Source: CAVTUU01 sp045804965
GTDB lineage: Bacteria > Chloroflexota > Chloroflexia > Thermomicrobiales > UBA6265
Direction: 5' to 3'
Assembly (NCBI GenBank): GCA_045804965.1
Contig: JBJMMD010000008.1
Location: forward strand, 55,809-119,808
DNA: 64,000 nucleotides
The position numbers and the translations under genes are program-made. Positions 7,735 through 16,778 of this stretch are shown piece after piece (the stretch's first letter is position 1; every line of letters begins with the position of its first letter). Below the pieces are notes generated by a model. The model had not been told where the DNA came from, did not search any database, and worked only from the letters and a program-made list of their open reading frames with translations.

Positions 7735-9063
7735 ATGCGTCTGACCCGCAGCGGACTCCTCCGCCAGCAGGACTTTGTCCGCTTTTGGCTCGCCCAAACC
7801 GTTTCCCAATTCGGCTCGTTCGTGACGACGCTCGCCTTGCCGCTCCTGGCCGCGATCACGCTCGACGCCTCGCCATTCGAGATGGGCGTGCTCGCGGCGG
7901 CCGGGACCCTGCCGAATCTGCTCTTTGGGCTCCATGTCGGCGTTTGGGTCGACCGCCTCCGGCGGCGGCCGATCATGATCGCCGCCGACTTCGGGCGGGC
8001 CGCGCTCCTCCTCATCATCCCGATTGCCAGCCTGCTCGACATGCTCAGCCTACCGTTGCTGATTGCCGTCGCCTTCGCCGTGGGCACGCTGACGGTCTGC
8101 TTCGACGTCTCGTACATGTCGTATCTGCCGACGCTCGTCAGTGACGAACAGCTGATCGATGCCAACAGCAAACTCGAAGGATCGGTCGCGATCGCGCAAG
8201 TGATTGGGCCTGGTTTGGCCGGTTTTCTCGTCGCGCTCATCACCGCCCCGTTCGCGATTCTGGTCGACGCGGTTACCTTCGTTTATTCCGGGATCATGGT
8301 CGGCCGGATCGAGCACCCGGAAAGACTCCCGAAGCCGAGTAATGAAGAACAGCTCATCCGTCGCGAGATCGGCGAAGGACTGCGCGTCGTCATCCATCAT
8401 CCAATCCTGCGCGCATTGGCCGGCTGCGGTTCGCTGATTAGCCTGGCGGGCAACGCCTTTCTCGCGGTCTATGTGCTCTACATGAAACGGGACCTGGGAC
8501 TGAGCGCCGCGGAGATCGGGTTCGTTTTTGCGGTCGGCGGCGTCGGCGCGTTTATCGGCTCGCTGCTCGCGGGCCCGGTCGCGAAGCGGATGGGCCAAGG
8601 CCGCGCGATGATTGCGGCCCAGCTTGGCTTCGGCATCTCCGGCCTGGTTATCCCGCTGGCCGTGCTTGCGCCATCTGTCGCCTTGGCAATGGTCGTGTTC
8701 GCGGAATTCGCGCAGTGGCTCGCTCTGCTCATCTACTTCATCAATGCGATGTCGCTACGGCAGTCGATCACTCCCGACGCCCTCCGGGGAAGGGTGAATG
8801 CCACGAACCGTATTGCCACCGCCGGGATGTGGCCAATCGGAGCCCTGTTGGGTGGCTTCATGGGTGGTCTGATCGGTCTGCCCCAAACGCTCGCGGCAAC
8901 GGAATTGATCCTCGTTCTGCCGGTGACGTGGCTGCTGCTTTCGCCGCTGCGCCGGAACGAAATTATCCCGGTCATCGTGCCGAGTGGATTGGAAATTGCT
9001 GACGACGAACAGGAAGCGATTGTTCCCACCTTTGCCCCCGAAACGAGGCCGGTTGGGGATTAG
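7735..9063 (+). CDS. MFS transporter (MFS_3 / EntS-like exporter)
   Basis: Integral membrane protein of 442 residues with twelve predicted transmembrane helices. The start reads LTRSGLLRQQDFVRFWLAQTVSQFGSFVTTLALPLLA, typical of MFS_3 drug and siderophore exporters. Between helices 2 and 3 is the motif-A-like GVWVDRLRRRPIMIAADFGRA, and SYLPTLVSDEQLIDANSKLEGSV is the characteristic MFS_3 segment. A central charged loop at residues 190-215 separates the halves. Substrate cannot be told. Monocistronic; the gene is followed by a family A repeat. Confidence 0.88.
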   Translation: MRLTRSGLLRQQDFVRFWLAQTVSQFGSFVTTLALPLLAAITLDASPFEMGVLAAAGTLPNLLFGLHVGVWVDRLRRRPIMIAADFGRAALLLIIPIASLLDMLSLPLLIAVAFAVGTLTVCFDVSYMSYLPTLVSDEQLIDANSKLEGSVAIAQVIGPGLAGFLVALITAPFAILVDAVTFVYSGIMVGRIEHPERLPKPSNEEQLIRREIGEGLRVVIHHPILRALAGCGSLISLAGNAFLAVYVLYMKRDLGLSAAEIGFVFAVGGVGAFIGSLLAGPVAKRMGQGRAMIAAQLGFGISGLVIPLAVLAPSVALAMVVFAEFAQWLALLIYFINAMSLRQSITPDALRGRVNATNRIATAGMWPIGALLGGFMGGLIGLPQTLAATELILVLPVTWLLLSPLRRNEIIPVIVPSGLEIADDEQEAIVPTFAPETRPVGD

Positions 9064-9280
9064 GATGTGTTATGCGCGAGATCAGGCGGCCGTGCCGTGC
9101 GCCCGGGGCTGAAACCGCCCATCCCGCGGGCTCAACCGACAATGTCGGCTGAAGACCGGCTGAACATAGGCGCGCCTCGTCGTTTCGTAGGGCCTACGGC
9201 CATACGCCCGGGATCGCATTCGACCCGGTCTGCCTTATCAAACTGCGGTTATCACCACGCGGTCGCACGGCTGTGCGCCC
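9064..9280. repeat. Family A intergenic repeat
   Basis: Contains the recurring modules GCCCGGGGCTGAAA, GCGGGCTCAACCGAC, TCGGCTGAAGACCGGCTGAA and the short palindrome GTAGGGCCTAC. It fills the gap between the convergent MFS and GntR genes. No gene. Confidence 0.55.
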
Positions 9281-9949
9281 CTACGCAACCTCACCGTGCG
9301 AAAAGAGGCGGCGTTCCGCATTTTGCCAATTTGCTTCAAGCGCGGCGGAAGCAGCGGCGAAGTCACCGAGTTCGAGCGCACTGAGCACCACCGCGTGTTC
9401 CGCGACCGCCGCCGGTGAAGCAAGTTGCGCGAAATGGTGTAGTTCAATTCGGCTCAGCTTCGCCTTCGCGTCGCCGATGATCGCGATCAGCGCGGGGTTG
9501 TCACAGCGATCGATGAAGATCTGGTGAAACTCGACGTCGGCCGAGGACGCGGCGGCGGCCTCATTCGCTTCGAGCGCCGCGGCAAGGCGTTGGTTCGCGC
9601 GTTCCATTGCTTCAAGCTCCGCGTCGTCCAGGGCATCGACCGCGAGCTGGAGCGCGAGCGGCTCGAGCTTCCAAATGATCGGGTAGAGATTGCGCGCGTC
9701 ATTCATGTCAAGTGGAGAAACCCGCGTCCACCGGTTCGGCGAGGTTTGGACTAAGCCTTCGTCTTCCAGCCGGCGCAGTGCCTCGCGCACCGGCGTGCGG
9801 CTGACGCCGAGCCGGTCCGCGAGCTCGAGATCGTGCAAACGCTCGCCGGGCGCAAGGCTGCCGCTCAAGATCAAGTCGCGTAGCTCCGCGTAGATGTGCT
9901 CTCTCGCGAGGGTTCGTTTGATCGCAACCGTTGCATTGGGCTCGGACAT
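9281..9949 (-). CDS. GntR-family regulator, FadR/FCD subfamily
   Basis: Transcription factor of 222 residues. The N-terminal winged helix is typical GntR: AREHIYAELRDLILSGSLAPGERLHDLELADRLGVSRTPVREALRRLEDEGLV. The C-terminal FCD ligand domain carries the metal-binding pattern of this subfamily: Asp in DDAELE, His in EFHQIF and His in AAVAEHAVVLSAL. ATG 9949 is the likely start; the upstream in-frame start at 9982 would add 11 residues. It is divergent from the PLP-dependent lyase gene, 84 bases away, and probably controls it in response to an amino acid or organic acid. Confidence 0.88.
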   Translation of the reverse strand: MSEPNATVAIKRTLAREHIYAELRDLILSGSLAPGERLHDLELADRLGVSRTPVREALRRLEDEGLVQTSPNRWTRVSPLDMNDARNLYPIIWKLEPLALQLAVDALDDAELEAMERANQRLAAALEANEAAAASSADVEFHQIFIDRCDNPALIAIIGDAKAKLSRIELHHFAQLASPAAVAEHAVVLSALELGDFAAASAALEANWQNAERRLFSHGEVA

Positions 9950-9991
9950 AGCGACAATTCTCCGAACTCCGACGCGACTCAAATGTCTGAT

Positions 9992-10019
9992 ATATTACCC
10001 GCCCTAATTGCATCGGCAA
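9992..10019 (-). promoter_or_regulatory. Candidate promoter of the GntR regulator
   Basis: On the minus strand TTGCCG (10014-10019) precedes TAATAT (9992-9997) by 16 bases. It overlaps the region that must also hold the lyase promoter, so both genes could be switched from one operator. Weak -35. Confidence 0.4.
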
Positions 10020-10033
10020 GAGGGATCGCAAAC

Positions 10034-11254
10034 ATGAGAGATGGCGCCATCAACCGTGCGGAACGTGTTTTCCTGAATCAGGACGCCGCTCGTTCGTTCG
10101 ATTCAGGATCGACGCTATCGCGCGAACCGCTCGCCTTTCACCAGCGCATGGCCGGTTATGCCCCAACACCGCTCGTCGACGCCCCGACTATTGCTCGACG
10201 CTTCGGCTGCGATCGAGTCTGGATCAAAACCGAAACGGAACGGTTTGGGCTGCCCGCGTTCAAGATCATGGGCGCGTCCTGGGCCACGTACCGCGTGCTG
10301 CTCGCCGAGCTTGAACGGCGCTCGCTCCCTGCTCCGACCGGGCCCGCGACTATCGATGAGCTTAAGCTCGCTGTCGCGCCGCTGCGGCCGTTGACCCTAA
10401 CCTGCGCGACCGACGGCAATCACGGCCGGGCGGTGGCGCGCATGGCCCGGTTGCACAATCTTGGCGCCCACGTCTTTGTTCCCGCTGAGATGGACCCGGC
10501 TCGCATCGCCGCGATCGCTGGCGAGGGCGCTGACGTGACGAAGTTCGACGGGACCTACGACGACGCGGTCGCGCAGTCCGCCGCCGCGGCGGGCGAACGC
10601 TGTCTGGTCATTTCTGATACTGCCTGGCCTGGATATCACGATGTGCCGTCGTGGGTGATTGAGGGCTATTCCAGCATCTTCTGGGAAGTTGACGATGAAC
10701 TCGAGGCGCGCGGCGAACGAGGTCCGACGTTCGTCGCCGTCCAAATCGGGGTCGGCGCGCTGGCTGCCGCCGTCGTTCGCCATTTTCGCCGCTCCGGTGT
10801 TGATCCTCGGCCTTTCATCTTGGGTATCGAGCCGACGCACGCTGCCTGCGTGCTTCGCTCAATGGAAGCCGGCGTCCTCACCCGCCTTCCCGGTCCGCAT
10901 GATTCGATCATGGCGGGCCTCAATGCGGGCTTACCTTCAGAAGTGGCTTGGCCTTTGGTGTCGGCAGGCATCGATGCTTTTGTCGCCGTTGACGACCATC
11001 GTGCCTACGAAGGCATTGAGCTGCTGGCAGCCGACGGCGTGGCCGCGGGCGAAACCGGCGCGGCAGGTCTCGCGGGTGTGCTTGGTTGGCGCAACATCAC
11101 TGGCCGCGACTTCACCAGCGAACGCCTCCTCCTCATCTGCACTGAAGGTCAAACAGGAACCGTCACCTCGCACATGCCCAGCGCAGTCGAGTCAGCTGAT
11201 TCTGCTGAAGACGGCGGTGGGCAGGCGCAGATTCTTCGGCTTCGCTCAGAATGA
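10034..11254 (+). CDS. PLP-dependent diaminopropionate ammonia-lyase-like enzyme
   Basis: Fold-type II PLP enzyme of 406 residues, closest by pattern to 2,3-diaminopropionate ammonia-lyase, which cleaves diaminopropionate to pyruvate and ammonia. The PLP lysine is in PAFKIMGAS (Lys77), the Asn/His cofactor contact in ATDGNHGRAVARMARL, and the diagnostic stretch is ISDTAWPGYHDVPSWVIEGYSSIFWEVDDEL. The glycine-rich phosphate loop is less clear (QIGVGALAAAVV). The last twenty or so residues are translated from a family B repeat, so the native C-terminus probably ended earlier. Substrate assignment is inferred; a related threonine or serine lyase is possible. Confidence 0.82.
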   Translation: MRDGAINRAERVFLNQDAARSFDSGSTLSREPLAFHQRMAGYAPTPLVDAPTIARRFGCDRVWIKTETERFGLPAFKIMGASWATYRVLLAELERRSLPAPTGPATIDELKLAVAPLRPLTLTCATDGNHGRAVARMARLHNLGAHVFVPAEMDPARIAAIAGEGADVTKFDGTYDDAVAQSAAAAGERCLVISDTAWPGYHDVPSWVIEGYSSIFWEVDDELEARGERGPTFVAVQIGVGALAAAVVRHFRRSGVDPRPFILGIEPTHAACVLRSMEAGVLTRLPGPHDSIMAGLNAGLPSEVAWPLVSAGIDAFVAVDDHRAYEGIELLAADGVAAGETGAAGLAGVLGWRNITGRDFTSERLLLICTEGQTGTVTSHMPSAVESADSAEDGGGQAQILRLRSE

Positions 11255-11290
11255 CGAGGGGGGAGGCGATCAGCATGACGGGTGGGTGGG
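11190..11290. repeat. Family B repeat, overlapping a coding end
   Basis: Read on the minus strand it contains the core CATTCTGAGCGAAG followed by CCGAAGAATCTGCG. The same unit with about 60 bases of flank (GGCGGTGGGC near CAGATTCTTCG) recurs at 15500-15575. The first part is coding sequence of the lyase, including its stop codon. Confidence 0.6.
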
Positions 11291-11311
11291 CTAGCCGGCC
11301 TGACAATTGAT

Positions 11312-12403
11312 CTACGCCTGACGCCTGCGCATGTCCCACAGCAGAAGCGCAAACGCGGCAACGGCCCATAGGCAAATCACCGCGATCGAAATCGCGACGT
11401 TATGGTAGAGCTGTTCGCCCGTAGCGCTATTGATGAGCAATTTCATCGCCTGCCCGGTGGGGGACACCGCGGCCGAACTGCGGATGATGGCGGGGGCAGG
11501 AATGCCGACGGCGAAGGCAGGCGCCACAACTGGGACCAGGATGATGCCAGCCCAGGTGTTGAGCTGATTTGCGTTCCGGAAAAGACTGCCAAGTAGCAAC
11601 CCGAACCCCAGCAAGGAAACGGCCAGCAAAGCGACGGTGCCATAAAACGCGAGCGTCGAGTCGATGCCAATCGTCGCGATCCGCAAGAGCAGCGGCACCA
11701 TCACCGAGATGTAGAAAATGCCGAGCAGGGCCTTCGCCGCGATCACGTCAGCGTGACTCGCAATCAGCACCAAGGCGTCGAGTGTATTCTTCTCGGCTTC
11801 CTCCGCGAGCACAACCGGAACGACCAGCAGCGACACCATCGAAATCATCAACACGATCGCGACAATTACGGACCAGGTGCGAAGCCCGATTTGGTCCAGT
11901 AGATTTTGATTTTCGGTGACCAGTGTTTGTTCGATCTGAAGCTTCGCCGGAGCCTGCTCGCCGCTCAGATGCCGCACCGAGGGATCAAGCGATTCCACGA
12001 CTACCCTGGCGGCGGTCGAGGGGTTGGCCGGGACGAGCACGGTGAGGGACGGTTGTTGACCTGTCTTCACCGCGTCGTCAAAACCCGTCGGAACGATCAA
12101 CCCGAGATCCGCGTCATCCCCATCGATTTTGTTCCGAACCTCCTGTTCGCTCCCGACTCGGGTAAAGGTGAGGGCGACCGCCTCGCCGTCGATGACCCGG
12201 ATCGCATCCGGCAGATTGGTCGGGTCGGGGCTTGCGTAGACTATGGTGGCATCGAGTCTGGCGGCAGCCGTGTCGTCGGAAAACGTTTGGCTGTAGAAGA
12301 TGCCAATCCCCAACGGCAGGATCAGCGCGACCAGGACGCGCGCGTCGCGAATCGCATCTCTGAGGTCCTTGCGAAAGATCGTCATCACCATTCGCGGATG
12401 CAT
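11312..12403 (-). CDS. ABC-2 type exporter permease (NatB-like)
   Basis: Membrane subunit of 363 residues. It has one N-terminal helix (RVLVALILPLGIGIFYSQTF), a large extracytoplasmic domain at about residues 45-175 and five or six C-terminal helices, beginning WSVIVAIVLMISMVSLLVVPVVLAEEAEKNTLDAL, the last phrase being the conserved EExxxxTxxxL segment of NatB-type permeases. GGAG precedes ATG 12403. The partner ATPase gene ends 30 bases upstream. Its last residues and stop codon (RRRQA-stop) come from a CTGACGC-type repeat. Likely exports an ion or small molecule. Confidence 0.87.
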   Translation of the reverse strand: MHPRMVMTIFRKDLRDAIRDARVLVALILPLGIGIFYSQTFSDDTAAARLDATIVYASPDPTNLPDAIRVIDGEAVALTFTRVGSEQEVRNKIDGDDADLGLIVPTGFDDAVKTGQQPSLTVLVPANPSTAARVVVESLDPSVRHLSGEQAPAKLQIEQTLVTENQNLLDQIGLRTWSVIVAIVLMISMVSLLVVPVVLAEEAEKNTLDALVLIASHADVIAAKALLGIFYISVMVPLLLRIATIGIDSTLAFYGTVALLAVSLLGFGLLLGSLFRNANQLNTWAGIILVPVVAPAFAVGIPAPAIIRSSAAVSPTGQAMKLLINSATGEQLYHNVAISIAVICLWAVAAFALLLWDMRRRQA

Positions 12404-12432
12404 CGCGCGCTACTCCGTCACCATGAACATCA

Positions 12433-13287
12433 TCAAAGTGGTCGACCCGCGAGCGCGATGAACACGTCTTCGAGCGTTCCTTCCTGAGAATGGATGGACA
12501 GCACGTCGCCCGCTGCCATCCAGTCCGCCAAACGCGCGGCATCGGCGGGTTGGTCGAGGTGAACCTGGTGTTGTTCGCGGTTTTGCCGCAGGACCAACGC
12601 GGTGCGGTGACCATAGCGCAGTTTCAACTCGCGTGGTGAGTCGAGGGCGACGATCCTGCCCGAGCTGAGGAACGCAACCCGTTCGCAGAGTTCGTCTGCC
12701 TCTTCCATCGCGTGCGTGGTCAGAAAGATCGTCGTGCCGCCGGCGCTGAGTCCCTTGATCATCGTCCTCAGCTCGCGCGAGGACGTGGGATCGAGTCCTT
12801 TTGTCGGCTCGTCGAGAAAGAGCACCCTTGGTTGGTTAATGAGGGCGCGAGCAATGAGCAGCCGCTGTTTCATGCCGCTGGAATAGGACTTCACCCGCCG
12901 TCGGGCGACCGTAGCCAGACCGACTTGCGCGAGCAGGGCGTCGACTCTGCCCTCGGGAGCACCGTAGAGCTCGGCGAACATGTGCAGGTTGTAGCGTCCG
13001 CTCAGGCGTTCGTAGTGGTTTTGTTCTTCAAAGACGAGATTGATCTGGGGTTTGATCCGATCGAGATCGGCGACGACGTCCAATCCGAGCACCGTGGCCT
13101 CGCCGGATGTCGGCCGCGTTCGGCCGGTAAGCATCCGGATCGTCGTGGTCTTGCCGGCGCCATTGTGCCCGAGGAACCCGAAAATCTCGCCTGCGCCGAC
13201 CTCAAAACTGATTCCATCGACCGCGCGGACCTCACCATAGTTCTTCCGCAGATCATGTACGGAAACCGCAACCGCGCCGTCGACCAT
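12433..13287 (-). CDS. ABC exporter ATP-binding protein (NatA-like)
   Basis: ATPase subunit of 284 residues. Walker A is GHNGAGKTTT, the Q-loop EEQNHYERLS, the signature SSGMKQRLLIARAL, Walker B VLFLDEPTKGLDP and the switch histidine is in LTTHAMEE. The C-terminal 70 residues are the accessory region of this export class. ATG 13287 is selected because GAGGAG precedes it; the longer in-frame start at 13371 adds 28 atypical residues. It forms an operon with the permease directly downstream. Confidence 0.9.
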   Translation of the reverse strand: MVDGAVAVSVHDLRKNYGEVRAVDGISFEVGAGEIFGFLGHNGAGKTTTIRMLTGRTRPTSGEATVLGLDVVADLDRIKPQINLVFEEQNHYERLSGRYNLHMFAELYGAPEGRVDALLAQVGLATVARRRVKSYSSGMKQRLLIARALINQPRVLFLDEPTKGLDPTSSRELRTMIKGLSAGGTTIFLTTHAMEEADELCERVAFLSSGRIVALDSPRELKLRYGHRTALVLRQNREQHQVHLDQPADAARLADWMAAGDVLSIHSQEGTLEDVFIALAGRPL

Positions 13288-13452
13288 TTGCACTCCTCGA
13301 ACAATGCAACGGCTGGACAGACTCGTCTGTCGTGCGCGCCGCAACCTCACCATTGTAGGGGAGTTCAACATCTGCTCGACACTATTTCAGCCATCGGGTA
13401 GCCTATAAGTCACTTCGAGATCGTCGGTCGAGCGCGAGCAGCGGAGGGGTTG

Positions 13453-13677
13453 ATGATCGCACGGTTACTCGTTTCAATCGGTTCAGTCGCCGCCTCTGTC
13501 GGCCTCGTCGTTTTCGGTATGGGCACGTCGTTTGTCGAGTCCGACGACTCGTTGATCAACCTCGGTCTCGGATTGATGATCGGCGGGGTGATCGCGGCGG
13601 TCGTCGGCGCGGTCATCTATCGCGCCACCGAAGGCAAGAACACAACATTGGCCGAGCGCACCACCCGCCACGGGTAA
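13453..13677 (+). CDS. Small membrane protein
   Basis: 74 residues with two transmembrane helices (IARLLVSIGSVAASVGLVVFGMG and INLGLGLMIGGVIAAVVGAVIY) and a short polar tail. GGAGGGG is placed well for the ATG at 13453; an in-frame TTG three bases earlier is too close to it. Not recognised. Divergent from the ABC exporter operon. Confidence 0.6.
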   Translation: MIARLLVSIGSVAASVGLVVFGMGTSFVESDDSLINLGLGLMIGGVIAAVVGAVIYRATEGKNTTLAERTTRHG

Positions 13678-13949
13678 CAACGCACAACCATCTTTGCCAT
13701 CTCGGCTTGGTCAGCAACGTCGTGTCTTCTGGCTTTGCCGAAAAGGGATTGGCAGGGAGTGATTCATCGACTTCGCTCAGCATGACGATGGGCGGCGCGG
13801 CCATACGAGCAGGGGTAGGCTGAAGGCAAAGGTCGAGGCTTGCACTTGGCCCAGCGATGTCCCCAGATCCTGCAAGCGTAGTGGGCGATCATATACCGGT
13901 AAATCCCGCGCCGAGACCCCCCTCAATCGCAGTGAAATCATTAATGGTC
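13678..13949. repeat. Intergenic stretch with a family B repeat
   Basis: Between the convergent small membrane gene and folC. It holds a family B copy near 13760-13795 (CGACTTCGCTCAGCATGACGA). Nothing else seen. Confidence 0.5.
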
Positions 13950-15413
13950 TCAATTCCGGGGCCAGGAGGTGCGCTGCTCGACGATGTTTTCGGGCGCATA
14001 CCAGCGACCGCGGACGTCGCCAACGACGAAGAGCGAGCCGGTGACGAGTACGACATCTCCACGGCCGGCATCGCTGCGCTCAAGCGCACGCTGAAGCGCG
14101 GCCCGTGGCACATCCTCCGCCAAAATTTGACCGGCAAATCCGGTGCCTCGCACCGCTTCGGCAAGCGCCTCAGTCGAAGCGCCCGGTTTTGCCAAAACGT
14201 TCGGCGTCGTCAACACGATCTCATCGATCACGGGCGCGAGCAATTTCATCATCGCGCGATGTTCCTTGCTCTCGAGCATCCCAACGACCGCGATCACTCG
14301 TTGGTGGGCGTCGCGCGGCGCGAACTTTGCCAAATCGGCGACGAGCGCGCCCATTTTTTCTGGATTGTGAGCTCCATCCAGAATGATTCGATCCGGGCCA
14401 GGCATCAGCTCAAGCCGTCCCGGTATCCGTGTCGCCGAGAGTCCGCGGTGGATCGCTTGATCTGAGACCGCGGAGCCGCTGGTCGCCAGCGCGCGCACCG
14501 CGGCAACCGCGGTTGCCCCGTTTGCGGCCTGAAATCGACCGGGCAACGGCAGTTGAAAGCGAAGCCCGGTCGATGGCTCTTGCCAGTGGACTCCGGCCGC
14601 GTCCCACTTCACAACTTCAAAGGCCTCGCCGGGCCGGACTTCGATGAGCTTAGCGTCTTGCATTGCGGCTTCCGCCACGATCGGTTGCCGGGCGAGCGGA
14701 TCGGTGACGGCGGAGACGACAGGAACACCAGCCTTAATGATCCCCGCCTTGTGCCAGGCAATCTCCGGGATCGTCGCGCCGAGGGTCACGGTGTGGTCCA
14801 GACCAACCGATGTGATCACGCTCACGGCCGGTTTCACCACGTTCGTCAGATCGAAGCGGCCGCCGGCGCCGACTTCGACGACGGAGATGTCGACGTCCTC
14901 CTCGGCAAAGTAGCGAGCGAGCAAGGCAACCCAAAGCTCGCCATAGGTCAGCGCCTCGCCACCATCAGTGATCCAGCGATCAACCTCGGCCAGCGTCGAC
15001 TCGACGAGTTGACTAAAACGACTGCCCCCAATCAGGTGACCATCGATTTGCAGCTTTTCGGTCGCGACCTGGAGGTAAGGCGAGGTGTGAAGACCGGTGC
15101 GGTACCCAGCCTCAGTCAGGATCGAGGCGATCGCGGTACTGGTCGACCCCTTCCCCGAGGTGCCGCCAACATGGACGATGGGGTAGCGATTCTGCGGGTT
15201 GCCGAGAAAGTCGAGGAAGCCCCTGAGCCGAGCCATGCGCAGCTCGGCCCACGCCCGAATCTGCTCGCTCGACTTGCTCCCGGGCGGAGTCGATCCCTCG
15301 ATCAAACGGTCGGTCTGGGCAATGGCCGCGAGGTAGTCGCGCCAAGCCATTCTCGGCCGATCGCTTTTCGAGTCGCCCACCGTCACGGCTCCGTCACCCA
15401 GCCCTGTACTCAC
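13950..15413 (-). CDS. folC: Folylpolyglutamate synthase / dihydrofolate synthase
   Basis: Mur-ligase family enzyme of 487 residues that adds glutamate to folates and probably also makes dihydrofolate. The P-loop is HVGGTSGKGSTS, followed by the conserved GLHTSPYL, then the omega-loop-type region around FSQLVEST and the ATP/metal segment VEVGAGGRFDLTN and SVGLDHTVTLG. The C-terminal glutamate domain has LDGAHNPEKM and GSLFVVGDVR. The start at 15413 is a GTG without a strong ribosome site; ATG 15350 is an alternative. It follows hemW after a family B repeat. Confidence 0.9.
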   Translation of the reverse strand: MSTGLGDGAVTVGDSKSDRPRMAWRDYLAAIAQTDRLIEGSTPPGSKSSEQIRAWAELRMARLRGFLDFLGNPQNRYPIVHVGGTSGKGSTSTAIASILTEAGYRTGLHTSPYLQVATEKLQIDGHLIGGSRFSQLVESTLAEVDRWITDGGEALTYGELWVALLARYFAEEDVDISVVEVGAGGRFDLTNVVKPAVSVITSVGLDHTVTLGATIPEIAWHKAGIIKAGVPVVSAVTDPLARQPIVAEAAMQDAKLIEVRPGEAFEVVKWDAAGVHWQEPSTGLRFQLPLPGRFQAANGATAVAAVRALATSGSAVSDQAIHRGLSATRIPGRLELMPGPDRIILDGAHNPEKMGALVADLAKFAPRDAHQRVIAVVGMLESKEHRAMMKLLAPVIDEIVLTTPNVLAKPGASTEALAEAVRGTGFAGQILAEDVPRAALQRALERSDAGRGDVVLVTGSLFVVGDVRGRWYAPENIVEQRTSWPRN

Positions 15414-15479
15414 GCTTCGCGGCGCGCCCGCGCATCCTTTCTCTCTCGTACGCTCACTTCGCTCACCCGTCCCTCAACA

Positions 15480-15575
15480 TGCCAAGTGCTCCCCCTGCAA
15501 CCCGCCCCATCGTCATTCTGAGCGAAGGCGAAGAATCTGTGCCGGCCCACCGCCGACTTCAAGAGAAACGGATGC
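15480..15575. repeat. Family B repeat between hemW and folC
   Basis: Core CGTCATTCTGAGCGAAG followed by GCGAAGAATCTG and then the flank GCCCACCGCCGACTTC. The reverse complement matches the copy at 11190-11290 over about 60 bases. Confidence 0.6.
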
Positions 15576-15605
15576 CCGCCACTGCTCGGCATGTCGATTG
15601 AGTAA

Positions 15606-16772
15606 CTAGAGGAACCGAGCGCAGACGTCGTTGGCAAGCATCATGCCCCGGGCGGTGAGGCGCACATTGCCGGGCCGCCGTTCAAGCATGCCAATAGCGG
15701 CCAAGTCATTAATGGTTTCGCCAAATGTCGCCGTGAGCGTCCGGCCATGGCGTGCCAGAAACGCATCGTCGTCGACTCCTTCGTCAAGCAAACGCAAGCC
15801 CAACATCATCGTTTCGCCCATCGCCGTCACCGCGTCGAGTTCCTCGCTGTTCGAGGCAGCCTCACCGCATGTTGCAGTCGCCTCGATGTACGTGAGCGGC
15901 AGCAGGTGGTTCATCTTCCGCTGACCGCCAATGCGGCCATGTGCACCGGCGCCGAACCCCGCATATTCACCATTTCGCCAATAGATCGTGTTGTGTCGCG
16001 ACGCAAGCGCGGGAGTGCGCGCCCAATTCGCAATTTCATAATGCGTCCACCCTACCCGGGCAAGGAGGTCGATTGCTCGCTCGTAGAGGTCAGCAGTGGC
16101 GTCGTCATCCGGAACGATGACTATTCCTCGCCTGACACCTTCGGCCAGCGGCGTGCCCGGCTCGACGATCAAACTGTAGAGCGAAAGGTGGTCTGGACCA
16201 CCGCCCGGCCAGGACAGAACCGCTTCTAGGTCTTGCCGCCACGCTTCTGTGTCATGACCCGGCCAGCCAAAAATCAAATCGAGACTGATGTTCTCAAATC
16301 CGGCCGCTCGCGCCGCCACGAAGGCGCCCAGGGCATCTTCGGCTTCATGCTGTCGACCCAATTGCCGCAGCCCCCGGCGCTGAAGCGTTTGCACCCCAAT
16401 GCTGAGCCGGTTCACTCCCGCTTCGAGCAGACCGGCGAAATAGGCCTCGTCGACACTGTTCGGATTCGCTTCGAGTGTCACTTCCGCAGTTGGCTCGAGA
16501 TCGTAGGCGTCGCGGCAGGCGCGCACCAGCCGCGCGATCTGCACGGCCGGCAGCAACGAAGGCGTACCGCCGCCGAAGAAGATCGTCGACGCTTGCCGTC
16601 CGCCGTCTCGCCTGCCTTGCACCGCAATCTCACGTTCGACCGCGGCGACGTAGCGCGGGATTAGCGTATCTTGCCCGGCGTAGGTGTTGAAATCACAATA
16701 GGGGCAGATGTGCGCACAAAATGGAATATGGAGATAGAGCCCGAGCGGCGCGCCCGGTGGCAATGGAGCCAT
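15606..16772 (-). CDS. hemW: Radical SAM heme chaperone HemW-like (coproporphyrinogen oxidase-like)
   Basis: Radical SAM protein of 388 residues. The cluster-binding cysteines are C19, C23 and C26 in HIPFCAHICPYCDF; then FFGGGTPSLL, EANPNSVD, GVNRLSIGVQT and DLIFGWPGHD follow, all standard for HemW/HemN. The C-terminal winged domain ends with LTARGMMLANDV. Conserved residues after the first three Cys agree with HemW (CDFNTY) rather than with HemN. The preceding gene ends six bases upstream, so hemW is the last gene of the MoxR cassette operon. Confidence 0.9.
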   Translation of the reverse strand: MAPLPPGAPLGLYLHIPFCAHICPYCDFNTYAGQDTLIPRYVAAVEREIAVQGRRDGGRQASTIFFGGGTPSLLPAVQIARLVRACRDAYDLEPTAEVTLEANPNSVDEAYFAGLLEAGVNRLSIGVQTLQRRGLRQLGRQHEAEDALGAFVAARAAGFENISLDLIFGWPGHDTEAWRQDLEAVLSWPGGGPDHLSLYSLIVEPGTPLAEGVRRGIVIVPDDDATADLYERAIDLLARVGWTHYEIANWARTPALASRHNTIYWRNGEYAGFGAGAHGRIGGQRKMNHLLPLTYIEATATCGEAASNSEELDAVTAMGETMMLGLRLLDEGVDDDAFLARHGRTLTATFGETINDLAAIGMLERRPGNVRLTARGMMLANDVCARFL

Positions 16773-16778
16773 CAATGG

